Positions 20,897 through 32,242 of a stretch of DNA of 52,131 nucleotides are shown piece after piece (the first letter of the stretch is position 1; each line of letters begins with the position of its first letter). The stretch is from Prochlorococcus sp. AG-459-A02. Its GTDB lineage: Bacteria > Cyanobacteriota > Cyanobacteriia > PCC-6307 > Cyanobiaceae. The stretch lies in the NCBI GenBank assembly GCA_003212055.1, contig QCQW01000003.1, positions 1-52,131 of the forward strand. The letters run 5' to 3'. The position numbers and the translations under genes were made by a program. A model generated the notes under the pieces. The model was given only the letters and a program-made list of their open reading frames with translations, searched no databases and was not told where the DNA came from.

Positions 20897-21964
20897 ATGA
20901 TCGGAGGTAAGAAAAAATGTATTGGTTTAATATTTGGCGGGAATTCCAATGAACATAAAGTATCAATATCCTCTGCAAAAACAGTTTATAAAGCATTTAA
21001 TTCAGAAATAAACAAAAAACGCTTTTCAGTTAAAGCTTTTTACATAAACAAATATGGAGATTGGCTTGATAGTGATAGTTCAGAAAAAATCCTAATTGAT
21101 GAAATTGAAAACAATAAAATAAAAAAAAAAGAAATTTTTAATCAAGAAAAAATTAACTTCCTTGAAGGAATTGAATTTCAAAATGTTGATGTTTGGTTTC
21201 CTCTTTTACATGGATTTAATGGGGAAGACGGATCAATTCATGGCTTACTTAGATTTACAAAGAAACCTTTAGTAGGATGTGGGATTATTGGCTCTGCACT
21301 TGGAATGGATAAAATATTAATGAAAACAATTTTCTCAAATCTTAAATTTCCACAAGTTAATTATCTAGTTTTTCAAAATGAAGACCTCAACGATAATGAA
21401 ATAAATAATAAAATAATTAATGAAATTTTAAAAAAATTAAATTTCCCTATTTTTATTAAACCATCAAACTCTGGATCATCTCTTGGTATCTCCAAAGTCA
21501 TAAATGAATCAGAAATATTACAAGCATTAGGAAAGGCTCGGGAAATAGATTCAAGAATCTTAATAGAGGAAGGTTTAGAGGTAAGGGAGATTGAATGCGG
21601 AATAATTGGGAATTCAAAACTCTTATGCTCTGAGATAGGCGAAGTAAATTACGAAACTGATTGGTATGATTACGATTCAAAATATCACTCTAATAATAAA
21701 ATAATTATTCCAGCCGAAATAGATTCTATTATCACAAAAGAGATTAAAGAAATTGCTATTAAAAGTTGTAGAGCACTAAATATTTTCGGTTTTGCAAGAG
21801 TAGATTTCTTTTTAGAAAAATCTTCAAATAAAATTTTTCTAAATGAAATAAATACAATTCCTGGTTTTACAAAAAACAGCATGTTTCCAATGCTTTGGGA
21901 AGCTTCAGGTTTAAAAATTGAACAACTTGTGGCTAAACTGGTTGATATATCTCTAGATTTGTAA
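20897..21964 (+). CDS. ddl: D-alanine--D-alanine ligase
   Basis: LIFGGNSNEHKVSISSA, FPLLHGFNGEDGSIHGLL, IFIKPSNSGSSLGISKV, FLNEINTIPGFT. Confidence 0.95.
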   Translation: MIGGKKKCIGLIFGGNSNEHKVSISSAKTVYKAFNSEINKKRFSVKAFYINKYGDWLDSDSSEKILIDEIENNKIKKKEIFNQEKINFLEGIEFQNVDVWFPLLHGFNGEDGSIHGLLRFTKKPLVGCGIIGSALGMDKILMKTIFSNLKFPQVNYLVFQNEDLNDNEINNKIINEILKKLNFPIFIKPSNSGSSLGISKVINESEILQALGKAREIDSRILIEEGLEVREIECGIIGNSKLLCSEIGEVNYETDWYDYDSKYHSNNKIIIPAEIDSIITKEIKEIAIKSCRALNIFGFARVDFFLEKSSNKIFLNEINTIPGFTKNSMFPMLWEASGLKIEQLVAKLVDISLDL

Positions 21965-21974
21965 TTTAAATCAA

Positions 21975-22385
21975 ATGTTGCATGGACTACTTTGGTTACC
22001 ATTACTTTTAATCTTCATTTTATTAACTGCACTTGGATGGTTAGAAAGAAGAAGGCAAAATCTTTTTAGAAGTTGGGCGAGTGATTCTGAACTTTGCAAG
22101 TTAGATAGTTCAGGTGCAGCCTCCTTAAAAGATGGGGAGTTAAAGTGGAGCGCATTTGAAGCTGGTAAATTTGAAGAAAAAGATTGTTTTACAATCAAGA
22201 AACTGGAATTAGTTGAATTAATGGCTCTAACTTCAGGCGAAGCTCCTCTAACAAGTGAATCTCAAGGTAAATGCAGGTTGAGATTAGTTGGGGATGGGAA
22301 AGAGATGGATGTACCATTTTCAGATGCAGAGCAAGCGAGAGAATGGATGGACCAACTGATGGAAAAAGCTCGATGTGATTTGTGA
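21975..22385 (+). CDS. Conserved cyanobacterial hypothetical protein with N-terminal TM
   Basis: Intact ORF in same-strand cluster with ddl and ftsQ; hydrophobic N-terminus. Confidence 0.7.
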   Translation: MLHGLLWLPLLLIFILLTALGWLERRRQNLFRSWASDSELCKLDSSGAASLKDGELKWSAFEAGKFEEKDCFTIKKLELVELMALTSGEAPLTSESQGKCRLRLVGDGKEMDVPFSDAEQAREWMDQLMEKARCDL

Positions 22386-23107
22386 AAAACCAAAAAGTAA
22401 TCAAAAATAGAAGCTTTTTTTTTCTAATTTCATTTTTATTTTTAACAAGCTTTTTAAGCATAAAAACTCTCAAAAAAGTTGATAGTCAGGACATTAGGAT
22501 TTCAGGTAGTGAATTATTTTCGCAGAATGATGTGGTAAAAAATTCATCTCTAAATTTTCCGATGCGATTAATTTTTGTTGAAACTAATTTGTTAGAAAAA
22601 GAGTTAAAACAAAATTTATCTCTCAAGAATGTTTCGGTCAACAGAGAATTATTTCCTTTTGGTTTGAAAGTTTATATTAATTCAAGAATTCCAATAGCTT
22701 ACGGAGAAAGAATATTAAACGACGAAAAAATATTAGGCTTCATTGATAAAGATGGAATTTTTATAAATAAACAAAATGTGGATGAAAAAAATTTGAATAA
22801 ATTAACCATACAAGTTTTTGGATGGAAAGAAAAATTTAAAAAAATATTATCTGAAATTTTTATCGCTATAGATAATTATGAATTAGAGATAGTTAAAATA
22901 ACTTTTTCATCAGATGGGTTTCTTACTGTTGAGGAAAAAGATTTAAAAACAATATTCTTGGGATTTAAGCCAAATTTAATCAACTATCAATTACAAACAA
23001 TCAATAATCTTAAAAATGAATTGAAGAAAAATAGCTTTTCAAAAAAATTAGATAATATTGATCTTACTAATCCAGATAAACCAAAAATAAAAGTGTTCAA
23101 ACCCTAA
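22382..23107 (+). CDS. ftsQ: FtsQ/DivIB-type cell division protein with POTRA domain (GTG start)
   Basis: N-terminal TM, POTRA-like pattern (DIRISGSELFSQNDVVKNSSL, IPIAYGE), ATGA/GTGA overlap upstream and ftsZ downstream. Confidence 0.78.
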   Translation: MKNQKVIKNRSFFFLISFLFLTSFLSIKTLKKVDSQDIRISGSELFSQNDVVKNSSLNFPMRLIFVETNLLEKELKQNLSLKNVSVNRELFPFGLKVYINSRIPIAYGERILNDEKILGFIDKDGIFINKQNVDEKNLNKLTIQVFGWKEKFKKILSEIFIAIDNYELEIVKITFSSDGFLTVEEKDLKTIFLGFKPNLINYQLQTINNLKNELKKNSFSKKLDNIDLTNPDKPKIKVFKP

Positions 23108-23177
23108 TATTTAAAAAAGGATTTTGAGTAATTTTTTTTAATTATTGTAGTGTTGATAAGGGTTTTGCATTCAAAAC

Positions 23178-23202
23178 AAAATATTTAATAAATAAATATT
23201 TT
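23178..23202. repeat. Inverted repeat AAAATATTTA-N5-TAAATATTTT upstream of ftsZ
   Basis: 10-bp perfect palindromic arms 85 nt upstream of ftsZ start. Confidence 0.5.
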
Positions 23203-23286
23203 TAGGGTTTTCCTCAACAAATTCCTACAAGTGAGCTCAGTAAGTTCATAATGCACCCAATACTAGTATTAGATTCCTATTAAGAG

Positions 23287-24402
23287 ATGAGCTTCGGTAA
23301 CAATCCAAACTTTGATCAATCGAGAGAAATCCTTCCAAGCCAAAACGCCAAAATAGAAGTTATTGGTGTAGGAGGTGGTGGCAGTAATGCAGTCAATAGA
23401 ATGATAAATAGTGATTTAGAAGGAGTTTCATTTCGAGTCCTCAATACCGATGCACAAGCCCTGCTACAGTCTTCTGCAGAGCGTAGGGTTCAACTTGGTC
23501 AAAATCTCACAAGAGGTTTAGGTGCAGGTGGGAATCCAAGTATTGGGCAAAAAGCTGCCGAAGAATCTAAAGAAGAGCTTCAACAAGCATTAGAGGGTTC
23601 TGATCTAGTTTTTATAGCTGCAGGAATGGGTGGAGGAACTGGTACTGGAGCAGCTCCGGTAGTTGCAGAAGTAGCAAAACAAAGTGGTGCTTTAACAGTA
23701 GGTATAGTAACCAAACCATTTTCTTTTGAAGGAAAAAGGAGAATGCGTCAAGCAGAAGAGGGAATCGCAAGACTAGCTGAAAACGTTGATACTCTTATAG
23801 TTATTCCAAATGACCGATTAAAAGACGTTATAGCAGGAGCTCCCCTTCAAGAAGCATTTAGGAATGCTGATGATGTTTTAAGGATGGGGGTCAAAGGTAT
23901 CAGTGACATAATTACTTGTCCAGGATTAGTTAATGTTGATTTCGCAGATGTAAGATCAGTCATGATGGAAGCAGGCACTGCCCTTCTAGGAATAGGTATT
24001 GGTTCAGGAAGATCGAGAGCTTTAGAGGCAGCACAGGCAGCAATGAATAGTCCTTTATTAGAAGCAGCTAGAATTGATGGAGCTAAAGGCTGTGTTATAA
24101 ATATTACCGGTGGCAAAGACATGACTTTAGAAGATATGACCTCAGCATCTGAAATTATCTATGATGTTGTTGATCAAGAAGCAAATATTATTGTTGGTGC
24201 AGTGGTTGATGAAGCAATGGAAGGTGAGATACAAGTAACTGTAATTGCTACAGGATTTGAATCAACTCAACCATTAAACCAACAAAGAATAAAAAACAGA
24301 TTATCAAATCAACCCTTATATAATTTTTCCGATAATAAAGAATCAGGAGCTAGTATTCCTGAGTTTTTGAGATTGAGGCAAAATAAAAAAGATATAGGTT
24401 AA
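23287..24402 (+). CDS. ftsZ: Cell division protein FtsZ
   Basis: [31 protein letters not shown] tubulin signature. Confidence 0.98.
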   Translation: MSFGNNPNFDQSREILPSQNAKIEVIGVGGGGSNAVNRMINSDLEGVSFRVLNTDAQALLQSSAERRVQLGQNLTRGLGAGGNPSIGQKAAEESKEELQQALEGSDLVFIAAGMGGGTGTGAAPVVAEVAKQSGALTVGIVTKPFSFEGKRRMRQAEEGIARLAENVDTLIVIPNDRLKDVIAGAPLQEAFRNADDVLRMGVKGISDIITCPGLVNVDFADVRSVMMEAGTALLGIGIGSGRSRALEAAQAAMNSPLLEAARIDGAKGCVINITGGKDMTLEDMTSASEIIYDVVDQEANIIVGAVVDEAMEGEIQVTVIATGFESTQPLNQQRIKNRLSNQPLYNFSDNKESGASIPEFLRLRQNKKDIG

Positions 24403-24417
24403 AAGGTAAAATAAAGT

Positions 24418-24511
24418 GACTCGGTTATCTCGCCTGCCTCAAGCATCCCTTTTGGCTGCTACCTTCCGGTCCTGACCAGGTTTAGGCGTTAAAACCGCGA
24501 AAGGCCGAGTC
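24418..24511 (-). ncRNA. ffs: Signal recognition particle RNA (4.5S, small bacterial type)
   Basis: Reverse complement contains GGTCAGGACCGGAAGGTAGCAGCC apical domain and paired ends GACTCGG/CCGAGTC. Confidence 0.95.
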
Positions 24512-24558
24512 AAAAACATATTAGCAATTCTTGATTCAAAAAGATACATAAATTTATT

Positions 24559-25332
24559 ATGTTACCTTCAGACCTAATTTATTATAAAAAAAAATCCCGA
24601 AAAATCATTGCACTAACTGCATGGGACTCCATATCAGGATCAATTGCAGAACAAGCCAATGTTGATCTCGTCCTCGTAGGAGATTCATTAGCAATGGTCT
24701 GCTTAGGACACAAATCTACATTACCTTTAACTTTAGAAAATATTATTTATCATACCAATGCTGTTTCAAGAGGATTTAAAAAGAAAATTGAGGAACAACC
24801 TTTGGTCGTTTCAGATATGCCTTTTCTAACTTACCAATGTGGAGAGGATAAAGCTGTTGAGTATGCAGGAAAAATCATTCAGAGCACTTTTGCAAAAGCT
24901 GTAAAGGTAGAAGGAGCTGAACCAGAAATACAAAAAGTTATTTCTAGATTAATAAGAATGGGAATCCCTGTTATGGGTCATATAGGTCTTACACCACAAA
25001 GCTATCTAAATATTGGATTAAAGAAACAAGGAGAAAGCTTAGAAAGCCAAGAAAAAATCAAGAAAGAGGCTTCAATTCTTGAAAAGTTAGGATGTTTTTC
25101 AATAGTTCTTGAACATATTCCTGATTTGCTTGCTAAAGAAATACAAAATTTTTTAACAATTCCCACAATAGGTATTGGTGCAGGTAATTATTGCGATGGG
25201 CAAGTGAGAGTAACTGCAGATTTATTAGGACTAAATGATGATCAACCACCATTTTGCCAACCGATTATTGAAGGGAAGAAATTATTTAAGGATAAATTAA
25301 AAGAATGGGTAGACTCAGTAAGACTTAACTAA
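24559..25332 (+). CDS. panB: 3-methyl-2-oxobutanoate hydroxymethyltransferase
   Basis: ALTAWDSISGSIAEQANVDLVLVGDSLAMVCLGH, VMGHIGLTPQSY, TIGIGAGNYCDGQVRV. Confidence 0.96.
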   Translation: MLPSDLIYYKKKSRKIIALTAWDSISGSIAEQANVDLVLVGDSLAMVCLGHKSTLPLTLENIIYHTNAVSRGFKKKIEEQPLVVSDMPFLTYQCGEDKAVEYAGKIIQSTFAKAVKVEGAEPEIQKVISRLIRMGIPVMGHIGLTPQSYLNIGLKKQGESLESQEKIKKEASILEKLGCFSIVLEHIPDLLAKEIQNFLTIPTIGIGAGNYCDGQVRVTADLLGLNDDQPPFCQPIIEGKKLFKDKLKEWVDSVRLN

Positions 25333-25451
25333 CCATATACATTTTTCATTACTTTGATTAATAATATTTATTCAAAAAATACTTTCAAATTCTCTTATCT
25401 CATTTTCAAGACATTGAAAAATTAAAAAAGCAAAACTATAGAACTTCTTTT

Positions 25452-25952
25452 ATGGTTAGTTGGCATAAATTATTACAAGTTTTGCAGCTAGAAGATCATC
25501 GAAAGTTTCTGCTAGAAAATTTTTATTTTAATGACTTAAATAAATTTAATCTAGAAAAAATACAATTAAAAAAAACATCAAAATTAAACCATTATTTATA
25601 TGAAAGCAAAGGTTTCAACATTTTAAGATGGCACTTTAGACCTGAAATAATTTTTTTAATAATTTATGGAGAAAAAAATATTTCTTTAGAAACTAATGAA
25701 AAGCTAATAAAAGGTCTAGGTTTGTTTTCAGATATCATTAAAATCAAAATCAATCTTATTATTCTTAAAAATCCAGAAAATTCATTTACAGCTCAAAGAT
25801 CTATTACTTTAGGATTTAAAAAAAAACCGAATTTCCTAAGATTCATACCTAATAAAATTCTAAAAAATTTGCTATCTCAAGCATTAGATCTTATTGCAAA
25901 AAGAGTTGACAAAAAACTTTTGTTGAAGCTTTCAAACGTAACACAAAATTGA
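25452..25952 (+). CDS. Hypothetical protein, 166 aa
   Basis: Intact ORF, basic, no recognised motif. Confidence 0.6.
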   Translation: MVSWHKLLQVLQLEDHRKFLLENFYFNDLNKFNLEKIQLKKTSKLNHYLYESKGFNILRWHFRPEIIFLIIYGEKNISLETNEKLIKGLGLFSDIIKIKINLIILKNPENSFTAQRSITLGFKKKPNFLRFIPNKILKNLLSQALDLIAKRVDKKLLLKLSNVTQN

Positions 25953-26067
25953 AAAATTAGTCGGATTAATAGCTAATAAATCAGCAATACTCTAATTTAT
26001 TATTTAATAGTTGTTCTGGAAGCTTTCGTAGTGAATATTTCACTTTCACAAAATCGAATGAATTATC

Positions 26068-27291
26068 TTAATTAATTTCATCCCACCACTTAAACATAGA
26101 AACAAGAACTTGATTGCTTAGTTCCATTCCCTTAGGATCACTTAAAAAAAACCTATTCCCCTTCCTTACTAATAGTCCACTTTCAAGAAATCTTTCCCAT
26201 TCTTCAAGCAATTTACTAAAGTTCCTTTCAAATTTTTTGTTTTCCCAGTTTTGTTCTTTAAACACTTCTTTGATATCTAAACCCTCTTTGAGTCTTAATC
26301 CCAACATTATTTTCTCATCAAGTTCTTTGTAGACAAAATCCTTATTAGTTAGGGATGAATCTAAATTAAGTTCGTATTGTCTAATTACCCACTCTTTATA
26401 ATCTTTACTAACTCTTGGTCTAGTTAACTTCCCCCCCCAAGGAGAACTAGTGGACCCTTGACCAAAACTCCACCAGCCTAAACCACTCCAATAAACTCTA
26501 TTATGTCTCGATTGATGTCGCGGGAGACAATAGTTTGAGATTTCATATCTTGCATACCCTGAGTTTTTTAAAATTAAATGAGTTAATTCACTATTTCTAA
26601 AAGCTTCTTCATCACTTGGAAGTTTTAATTTTCCTAAGTTAATTAATTTTTTAAAAACAGTGCCATTTTCAATATTTAAATCGTAAATAGAAAGATGTGG
26701 TGGTAAAAAAGTTATTGCTTTTTTTAAGTCATCTTGCCATTTTTTAAACCCACTAAGTGGCAAGTTTTGAATTAAATCTAAGCTCCAGCTTTTTATTAAC
26801 CCAGAATCATATTCTCTCTTCAACCATAAACAAGATTTTTCAGCATCTTCTCTCAAATGACGCCTTCCCGACTTTTGAAGTATCTGATTGTTGAAACTTT
26901 GTACTCCTAGACTAAATCTATTTATACCAGCATTTATAAATCCATAAAGATCATCTTGAGTAAAACTAGCTGGGTCAACCTCCATAGTGATTTCAGCACC
27001 ATAGTCAATTCCATAATTTTCTTTAAAAAGATCAATTAATTCTTTGATTTGGGTAGGATCCAAAATTGATGGCGTACCACCTCCTACATAAATCGTCGAT
27101 AGAGGTGATTTATGCTTAATTGACAATATTTCTTTATATAAAAAGTGCAAATACTCTTTAACAGTTTTGCTTCCATAACCTTGTAAAGTTTCAACTTTGT
27201 TTCCTAATGGAATAACTGCAAAATCGCAATAAAAGCACCTTCTGTGGCAAAAAGGGATGTGCACATAAGCACTCCTTGGAAACTTATTCAT
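26068..27291 (-). CDS. HemN/HemW-type radical SAM coproporphyrinogen III oxidase-like protein
   Basis: AYVHIPFCHRRCFYCDFAV, TIYVGGGTPSIL, RFSLGVQSFNNQIL. Confidence 0.93.
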   Translation of the reverse strand: MNKFPRSAYVHIPFCHRRCFYCDFAVIPLGNKVETLQGYGSKTVKEYLHFLYKEILSIKHKSPLSTIYVGGGTPSILDPTQIKELIDLFKENYGIDYGAEITMEVDPASFTQDDLYGFINAGINRFSLGVQSFNNQILQKSGRRHLREDAEKSCLWLKREYDSGLIKSWSLDLIQNLPLSGFKKWQDDLKKAITFLPPHLSIYDLNIENGTVFKKLINLGKLKLPSDEEAFRNSELTHLILKNSGYARYEISNYCLPRHQSRHNRVYWSGLGWWSFGQGSTSSPWGGKLTRPRVSKDYKEWVIRQYELNLDSSLTNKDFVYKELDEKIMLGLRLKEGLDIKEVFKEQNWENKKFERNFSKLLEEWERFLESGLLVRKGNRFFLSDPKGMELSNQVLVSMFKWWDEIN

Positions 27292-27388
27292 AATATGAAT
27301 TCATTTTTAAGATCCAAAAAAAGTATTAAGGATCGAAAAAAATTAAATCCTTATTTACTCAATTAATAAATCCTAGTAGATTATAGAT

Positions 27389-28498
27389 ATGACAGATATC
27401 TTAGTATTATTTTTATTTGTGTTATCTGGGGCTGCTTCAGGATGGCTAGGTGTTGATTTATTGCCAGTAGACATACTTAAACAGGTATCCAATGTAGAGG
27501 GTTTTAGGATTGTTTTAGCAATAATCGGTTTTTTTGTTGGATTAGCAGCTGGTTTTGTATTCCTTCAACTTAGAAAGACATTTCTTGATCAAATAAGAAC
27601 AATGCCTACAGACTTACTAATAAGTAGGTCAGTTGGATTAATTTTGGGATTACTTGTTGCTAATCTCCTACTTGCTCCAATACTATTAATTCCCTTCCCA
27701 AGAGAAGTTTTTTTTGCGAAACCCTTAGCAGCAATATTAAGCAACATTTTCTTTGGTGCGCTTGGTTATAAGTTGGCAGATACCCATGGGAGAACATTGT
27801 TGAGATTATTCAATCCAAATAATACTGATGCATATCTAGTCAATGAAGGAATCCTTCCTGCTGCAAGTCCAAAAATTCTAGATACCAGCGTAATTATTGA
27901 TGGAAGAATCAATGGTCTATTAAGTTGCGGCTTATTGGAAGGGCAATTAATTATTGCTCAAAGTGTAATTGACGAATTACAAACTTTGGCTGACTCAAGC
28001 AGTAATGAAAAAAGGTCGAAAGGGAGAAGAGGTCTCAAGTTATTAAAAGAATTAAGAGATTTATATGGGAGAAGACTTGTAATAAATCCAACAAAGTATG
28101 AAGGTAATGGGGCAGATGAAAAACTTTTAAAAATTACTGAGGATATGACAGGAACTTTAATTACGGCTGATTACAACCTTTCTCAGATTGCTGAAGTTAA
28201 AGAATTAAAAGTTATGAATTTGAGTGATTTGGTTATTGCTTTAAGGCCAGAAGTGCAACCAGGAGAATCACTCAATATAAAAATCGTGAGAGAAGGCAAA
28301 GAAAAAATGCAAGGTATTGGATATTTAGATGACGGCACAATGGTTGTTATTGATGAGGCAAAGAATTTTGTTGGAAGCAGATTAGACATTGTCATCACAG
28401 GAGCATTACAAACTCCCACTGGAAGGATGGTCTTTGGAAAACTAATAAATAATCCTGAGTCAAACAAATCTTTTAAATCACCAGCGACACAGGGCTAA
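27389..28498 (+). CDS. Membrane-anchored PIN/TRAM domain protein (YacL-like)
   Basis: 4 TM N-terminus; PIN: ILDTSVIIDGRINGLLSCGLLEGQLIIAQSVIDELQTLAD; TRAM C-terminus. Confidence 0.9.
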   Translation: MTDILVLFLFVLSGAASGWLGVDLLPVDILKQVSNVEGFRIVLAIIGFFVGLAAGFVFLQLRKTFLDQIRTMPTDLLISRSVGLILGLLVANLLLAPILLIPFPREVFFAKPLAAILSNIFFGALGYKLADTHGRTLLRLFNPNNTDAYLVNEGILPAASPKILDTSVIIDGRINGLLSCGLLEGQLIIAQSVIDELQTLADSSSNEKRSKGRRGLKLLKELRDLYGRRLVINPTKYEGNGADEKLLKITEDMTGTLITADYNLSQIAEVKELKVMNLSDLVIALRPEVQPGESLNIKIVREGKEKMQGIGYLDDGTMVVIDEAKNFVGSRLDIVITGALQTPTGRMVFGKLINNPESNKSFKSPATQG

Positions 28499-28529
28499 AT
28501 CTAGCTAGAATCAGTACAATCTTAATTTC

Positions 28530-29201
28530 GTGATACAAATGACTGTATCTGCTCCTTATTACGGCGAAAATACCGTTATGAGGACCCCACCCCCTGACCT
28601 TCCCTCTCTTTTACTGAAAGAGCGAATTGTTTATCTTGGCTTACCATTATTTTCAGATGATGATGCGAAAAGACAACTAGGAATGGATGTTACTGAGCTA
28701 ATTATTGCTCAACTTCTTTATTTAGAGTTTGAGGATCCTGAAAAACCAATCTATTTCTACATCAACTCAACAGGAACAAGTTGGTACACTGGTGACGCAG
28801 TTGGTTTTGAAACAGAAGCTTTCGCTATCTGCGACACAATAAGCTATATTAAGCCTCCAGTTCACACAATATGTATCGGACAAGCAATGGGGACTGCTGC
28901 AGTTATCCTTTCATCTGGCACGAAGGGGCAAAGAGCCGCTCTTCCCCATGCTTCTATTGTTTTACATCAACCTATTAGCGGAGCAAGAGGCCAAGCAACC
29001 GATATCCAAATAAGAGCTGAGGAAGTTTTGAAAAATAAAAAATCAATGCTGGAGATTCTATCTCTTAATACTGGGAAGACTATCGAAGAGCTCTCAAAAG
29101 ACTCTGACAGGATGAGTTATCTGAACCCCCAAGAAGCCCTAGATTATGGAGTTATCGATAGAATACTAACAAGTCAAAAAGATTTACCAAATAAAATTTA
29201 A
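28530..29201 (+). CDS. clpR: ClpP-like ClpR subunit lacking the catalytic Ser
   Basis: ClpP fold motifs but GQAMGTAAVILSSG replaces [14 protein letters not shown] (S to G). Confidence 0.88.
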   Translation: MIQMTVSAPYYGENTVMRTPPPDLPSLLLKERIVYLGLPLFSDDDAKRQLGMDVTELIIAQLLYLEFEDPEKPIYFYINSTGTSWYTGDAVGFETEAFAICDTISYIKPPVHTICIGQAMGTAAVILSSGTKGQRAALPHASIVLHQPISGARGQATDIQIRAEEVLKNKKSMLEILSLNTGKTIEELSKDSDRMSYLNPQEALDYGVIDRILTSQKDLPNKI

Positions 29202-29225
29202 CCCTCACAAAACCATTTTAAAATC

Positions 29226-29837
29226 ATGCCAATAGGAACTCCAAGCGTGCCTTACAGACTTCCCGGAAGTCAATACGAAAGATGGGTTGACATCTATACC
29301 AGACTAGGTGTCGAAAGAATTCTTTTTCTTGGACAAGAAGTGAATGATGGTATTGCTAATAGCCTTGTTGCACAAATGCTTTATTTAGATTCTGATGACA
29401 ATTCCAAACCTATCTACCTATATATAAATAGTCCAGGAGGATCAGTGACTGCTGGCTTGGCTATATATGACACAATCAAATACGTAAAAAGTGATGTAGT
29501 AACCATATGTGTAGGCCTCGCAGCCTCAATGGGAGCGTTCCTATTGGCCGCTGGCACCAAAGGTAAAAGAGTTGCTTTGCCTCATAGCAGAATAATGATT
29601 CATCAACCCCTTGGAGGGACATCTCAACGCCAAGCAAGTGATATTGAAATTGAAGCTAAGGAAATTTTAAGAATTAAAGATATGTTAAATATGTCTATGG
29701 CAGACATGACAGGTCAATCATTTGAGAAAATTGAAAAGGATACTGATAGAGATTATTTTCTAAGTGCGGAAGAAGCAAAAAACTATGGCCTAATTGATAG
29801 AGTAATCACTCATCCAAGCGAAGCTAATCAGTCTTAA
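29226..29837 (+). CDS. clpP: ATP-dependent Clp protease proteolytic subunit (ClpP3-type)
   Basis: [52 protein letters not shown]. Confidence 0.95.
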   Translation: MPIGTPSVPYRLPGSQYERWVDIYTRLGVERILFLGQEVNDGIANSLVAQMLYLDSDDNSKPIYLYINSPGGSVTAGLAIYDTIKYVKSDVVTICVGLAASMGAFLLAAGTKGKRVALPHSRIMIHQPLGGTSQRQASDIEIEAKEILRIKDMLNMSMADMTGQSFEKIEKDTDRDYFLSAEEAKNYGLIDRVITHPSEANQS

Positions 29838-29947
29838 ATTTTCTAAATATATATTTTAATTTTAATTTTTAAATTAATAATTTTTTGGTTTATTTACACC
29901 TTTAATGTCTAAAATATTAATTATTAAATGCAAAGAAGCTACAACTA

Positions 29948-30937
29948 ATGACCCAACTCTTTTACGACACAGATGCAGATCTAAGTCTTTTAAATAATAA
30001 AACAATAGCGATTATTGGATATGGTTCACAAGGTCATGCACATGCCCTAAACCTTAAAGATAGCGGTATGGATGTAATTGTCGGATTATATAAAGGAAGT
30101 AAGTCTGAAAGCAAAGCTAATACCGATGGTCTACAAGTGTTTAGCGTTTCTGAAGCTTGCGAAAAAGCGGACTGGATTATGATTCTCCTCCCAGATGAGT
30201 TTCAGAAAGATGTTTACATTAAAGAAATTGAACCAAACTTAAAAGAAGGAAAGATATTAAGTTTTGCTCATGGCTTTAATATTAGATTCGGACTTATCAA
30301 ACCTCCTAGTTTTGTGGATGTTGTAATGATTGCGCCAAAAGGGCCTGGACACACTGTTCGTTGGGAATATCAGAATGGTCAAGGTGTTCCTGCATTGTTC
30401 GCAGTTGAACAGGATTATTCTGGGAGTGCAAGATCATTGGCGATGGCTTACGCTAAAGGAATTGGAGGAACGCGAGCCGGGATACTTGAAACAAATTTCA
30501 AAGAAGAAACAGAAACTGATTTATTTGGCGAACAAGCCGTTCTATGCGGGGGCTTATCTGAACTAGTCAAATCAGGTTTCGAAACTCTTGTAGAGGCAGG
30601 ATATCAACCAGAACTTGCCTACTTTGAATGCTTACATGAAGTTAAGTTAATTGTTGATCTAATGGTTAAGGGAGGCTTATCTCAAATGAGAGATTCTATT
30701 TCAAATACAGCAGAATATGGAGATTATGTAAGTGGTAAAAGACTCATAAATAGCGATACAAAGAAAGAAATGCAGAAAATCCTAAAAGATATTCAAGATG
30801 GAACTTTCGCTAAGAATTTTGTAGAGGAATGCGGAAAAAATAAACCATTAATGACAAAATTAAGAGAAGAAAACTCCAAACATGAAATTGAGAAAGTAGG
30901 AAAAGGGTTGCGCTCCATGTTCAGTTGGCTGAAATAA
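29948..30937 (+). CDS. ilvC: Ketol-acid reductoisomerase
   Basis: [43 protein letters not shown]. Confidence 0.98.
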   Translation: MTQLFYDTDADLSLLNNKTIAIIGYGSQGHAHALNLKDSGMDVIVGLYKGSKSESKANTDGLQVFSVSEACEKADWIMILLPDEFQKDVYIKEIEPNLKEGKILSFAHGFNIRFGLIKPPSFVDVVMIAPKGPGHTVRWEYQNGQGVPALFAVEQDYSGSARSLAMAYAKGIGGTRAGILETNFKEETETDLFGEQAVLCGGLSELVKSGFETLVEAGYQPELAYFECLHEVKLIVDLMVKGGLSQMRDSISNTAEYGDYVSGKRLINSDTKKEMQKILKDIQDGTFAKNFVEECGKNKPLMTKLREENSKHEIEKVGKGLRSMFSWLK

Positions 30938-31950
30938 ATTTATTTTTAATATTTCTTGGATCAATTGGTTTTGATTTATTAATAGGTGATCCAAGATTTT
31001 TAATCCACCCTGTTCAAGTAATTGGCTTTTATATAAAAAAGTTATCTGATTATCTTATAAATAATATTGGAGAAAATAAAAATACATTATTTTGGGCCGG
31101 TCTCATAGTAGCTATATCCACTATTGGAATTAGTTTTGGTTTAGGAAAATTGATAGAACTTAGTTATGTGCAATCAAGAAATAATTTTTTTAGTGGATTA
31201 TTAATTTTTTTGGGACTTTCAAGTTGTATAGCCACTAAAGGACTTATTTCAAGTGTGAAAGAAATTGCAGAGCTAATAGAACGCAAAGAAATTAATGACC
31301 AAAAAAAGAGAATAATCAAAGAGAAGGTCCAAAGAATAGTAAGTAGGGATGTAAGTTCTTCTTCTACAGAACATCTTTTGAGATCAAGTGTAGAGAGTCT
31401 CACTGAAAATTCTGTTGATGGAATATTTGGCCCATTATTTTGGATTTTTATTGGAATTATTTTTATGAAATGTTCAATTTTTCTACCAGGGCCTTTGTCC
31501 CTTGGTTTTTCTTATAAAGCCATAAGTACTTTAGATTCAATGATAGGTTATAAATATGATTATTTTAGATATTTAGGTTTTTTTAGTGCAAAAATCGAAG
31601 ATATTTTTACCTTTGTTCCTTCAAGATTAGTTTTAATAACATTGCCTTTAGTTAGTTCCAAAGTTAATGAGTATGGATCAATGATAAAAAAAAGCTATCT
31701 TGATGGTAAAAAATATGATTCGCCTAATGCTGGGATTTCAGAAGCTATATTTGCTTATATTTCTGGTATTAAATTGGGTGGAAAAAGTAAATATAAAAAT
31801 GAGATTATTGAAAAGCCATTGATTAATGCGAATGGAGATATTTGTACTGGAAAAAATATTAAAATGATTTGTCAATTAATTTTGAGATTACAATTTTTAT
31901 GGATATTAATTTTTATCTTAATTTTTTTTATAATTTCGATTCTTATTTAA
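30925..31950 (+). CDS. cobD: Adenosylcobinamide-phosphate synthase CobD/CbiB (TTG start overlapping ilvC)
   Basis: [61 protein letters not shown]. Confidence 0.93.
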   Translation: MAEINLFLIFLGSIGFDLLIGDPRFLIHPVQVIGFYIKKLSDYLINNIGENKNTLFWAGLIVAISTIGISFGLGKLIELSYVQSRNNFFSGLLIFLGLSSCIATKGLISSVKEIAELIERKEINDQKKRIIKEKVQRIVSRDVSSSSTEHLLRSSVESLTENSVDGIFGPLFWIFIGIIFMKCSIFLPGPLSLGFSYKAISTLDSMIGYKYDYFRYLGFFSAKIEDIFTFVPSRLVLITLPLVSSKVNEYGSMIKKSYLDGKKYDSPNAGISEAIFAYISGIKLGGKSKYKNEIIEKPLINANGDICTGKNIKMICQLILRLQFLWILIFILIFFIISILI

Positions 31951-31995
31951 TAATAAATTAATTTTAAAATTATTAATATAAACAATAAAGACCCT

Positions 31996-32241
31996 ATGCA
32001 AGAAAAAGGCTCCCCAATGGAAAATCAAAATGATGATTTTACTAATACATCATCAAACGATAATGAATACTCAAAATGGGTAGACAATCAGGGAGATGAA
32101 GTAAAGAATGTTTTTGGATTTAATAGCAGTGCTGAGCTTGTAAATGGTAGAGCAGCAATGATCGGATTCTTAATGCTCATATTGACCGAGTTAGTTTTTA
32201 GCGGCAGACCCGTGACGTCTTCAATTTTTGGTATTAATTAA
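31996..32241 (+). CDS. hli: High-light-inducible chlorophyll-binding-like protein; start may be ATG at 32017
   Basis: ELVNGRAAMIGFLMLILTELVF (chlorophyll-binding helix signature). Confidence 0.88.
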   Translation: MQEKGSPMENQNDDFTNTSSNDNEYSKWVDNQGDEVKNVFGFNSSAELVNGRAAMIGFLMLILTELVFSGRPVTSSIFGIN

Positions 32242-32242
32242 A

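Noticed and set aside
30330-30566. 78-aa plus ORF inside ilvC
   Set aside because: Out-of-frame within a highly conserved gene; no independent support.
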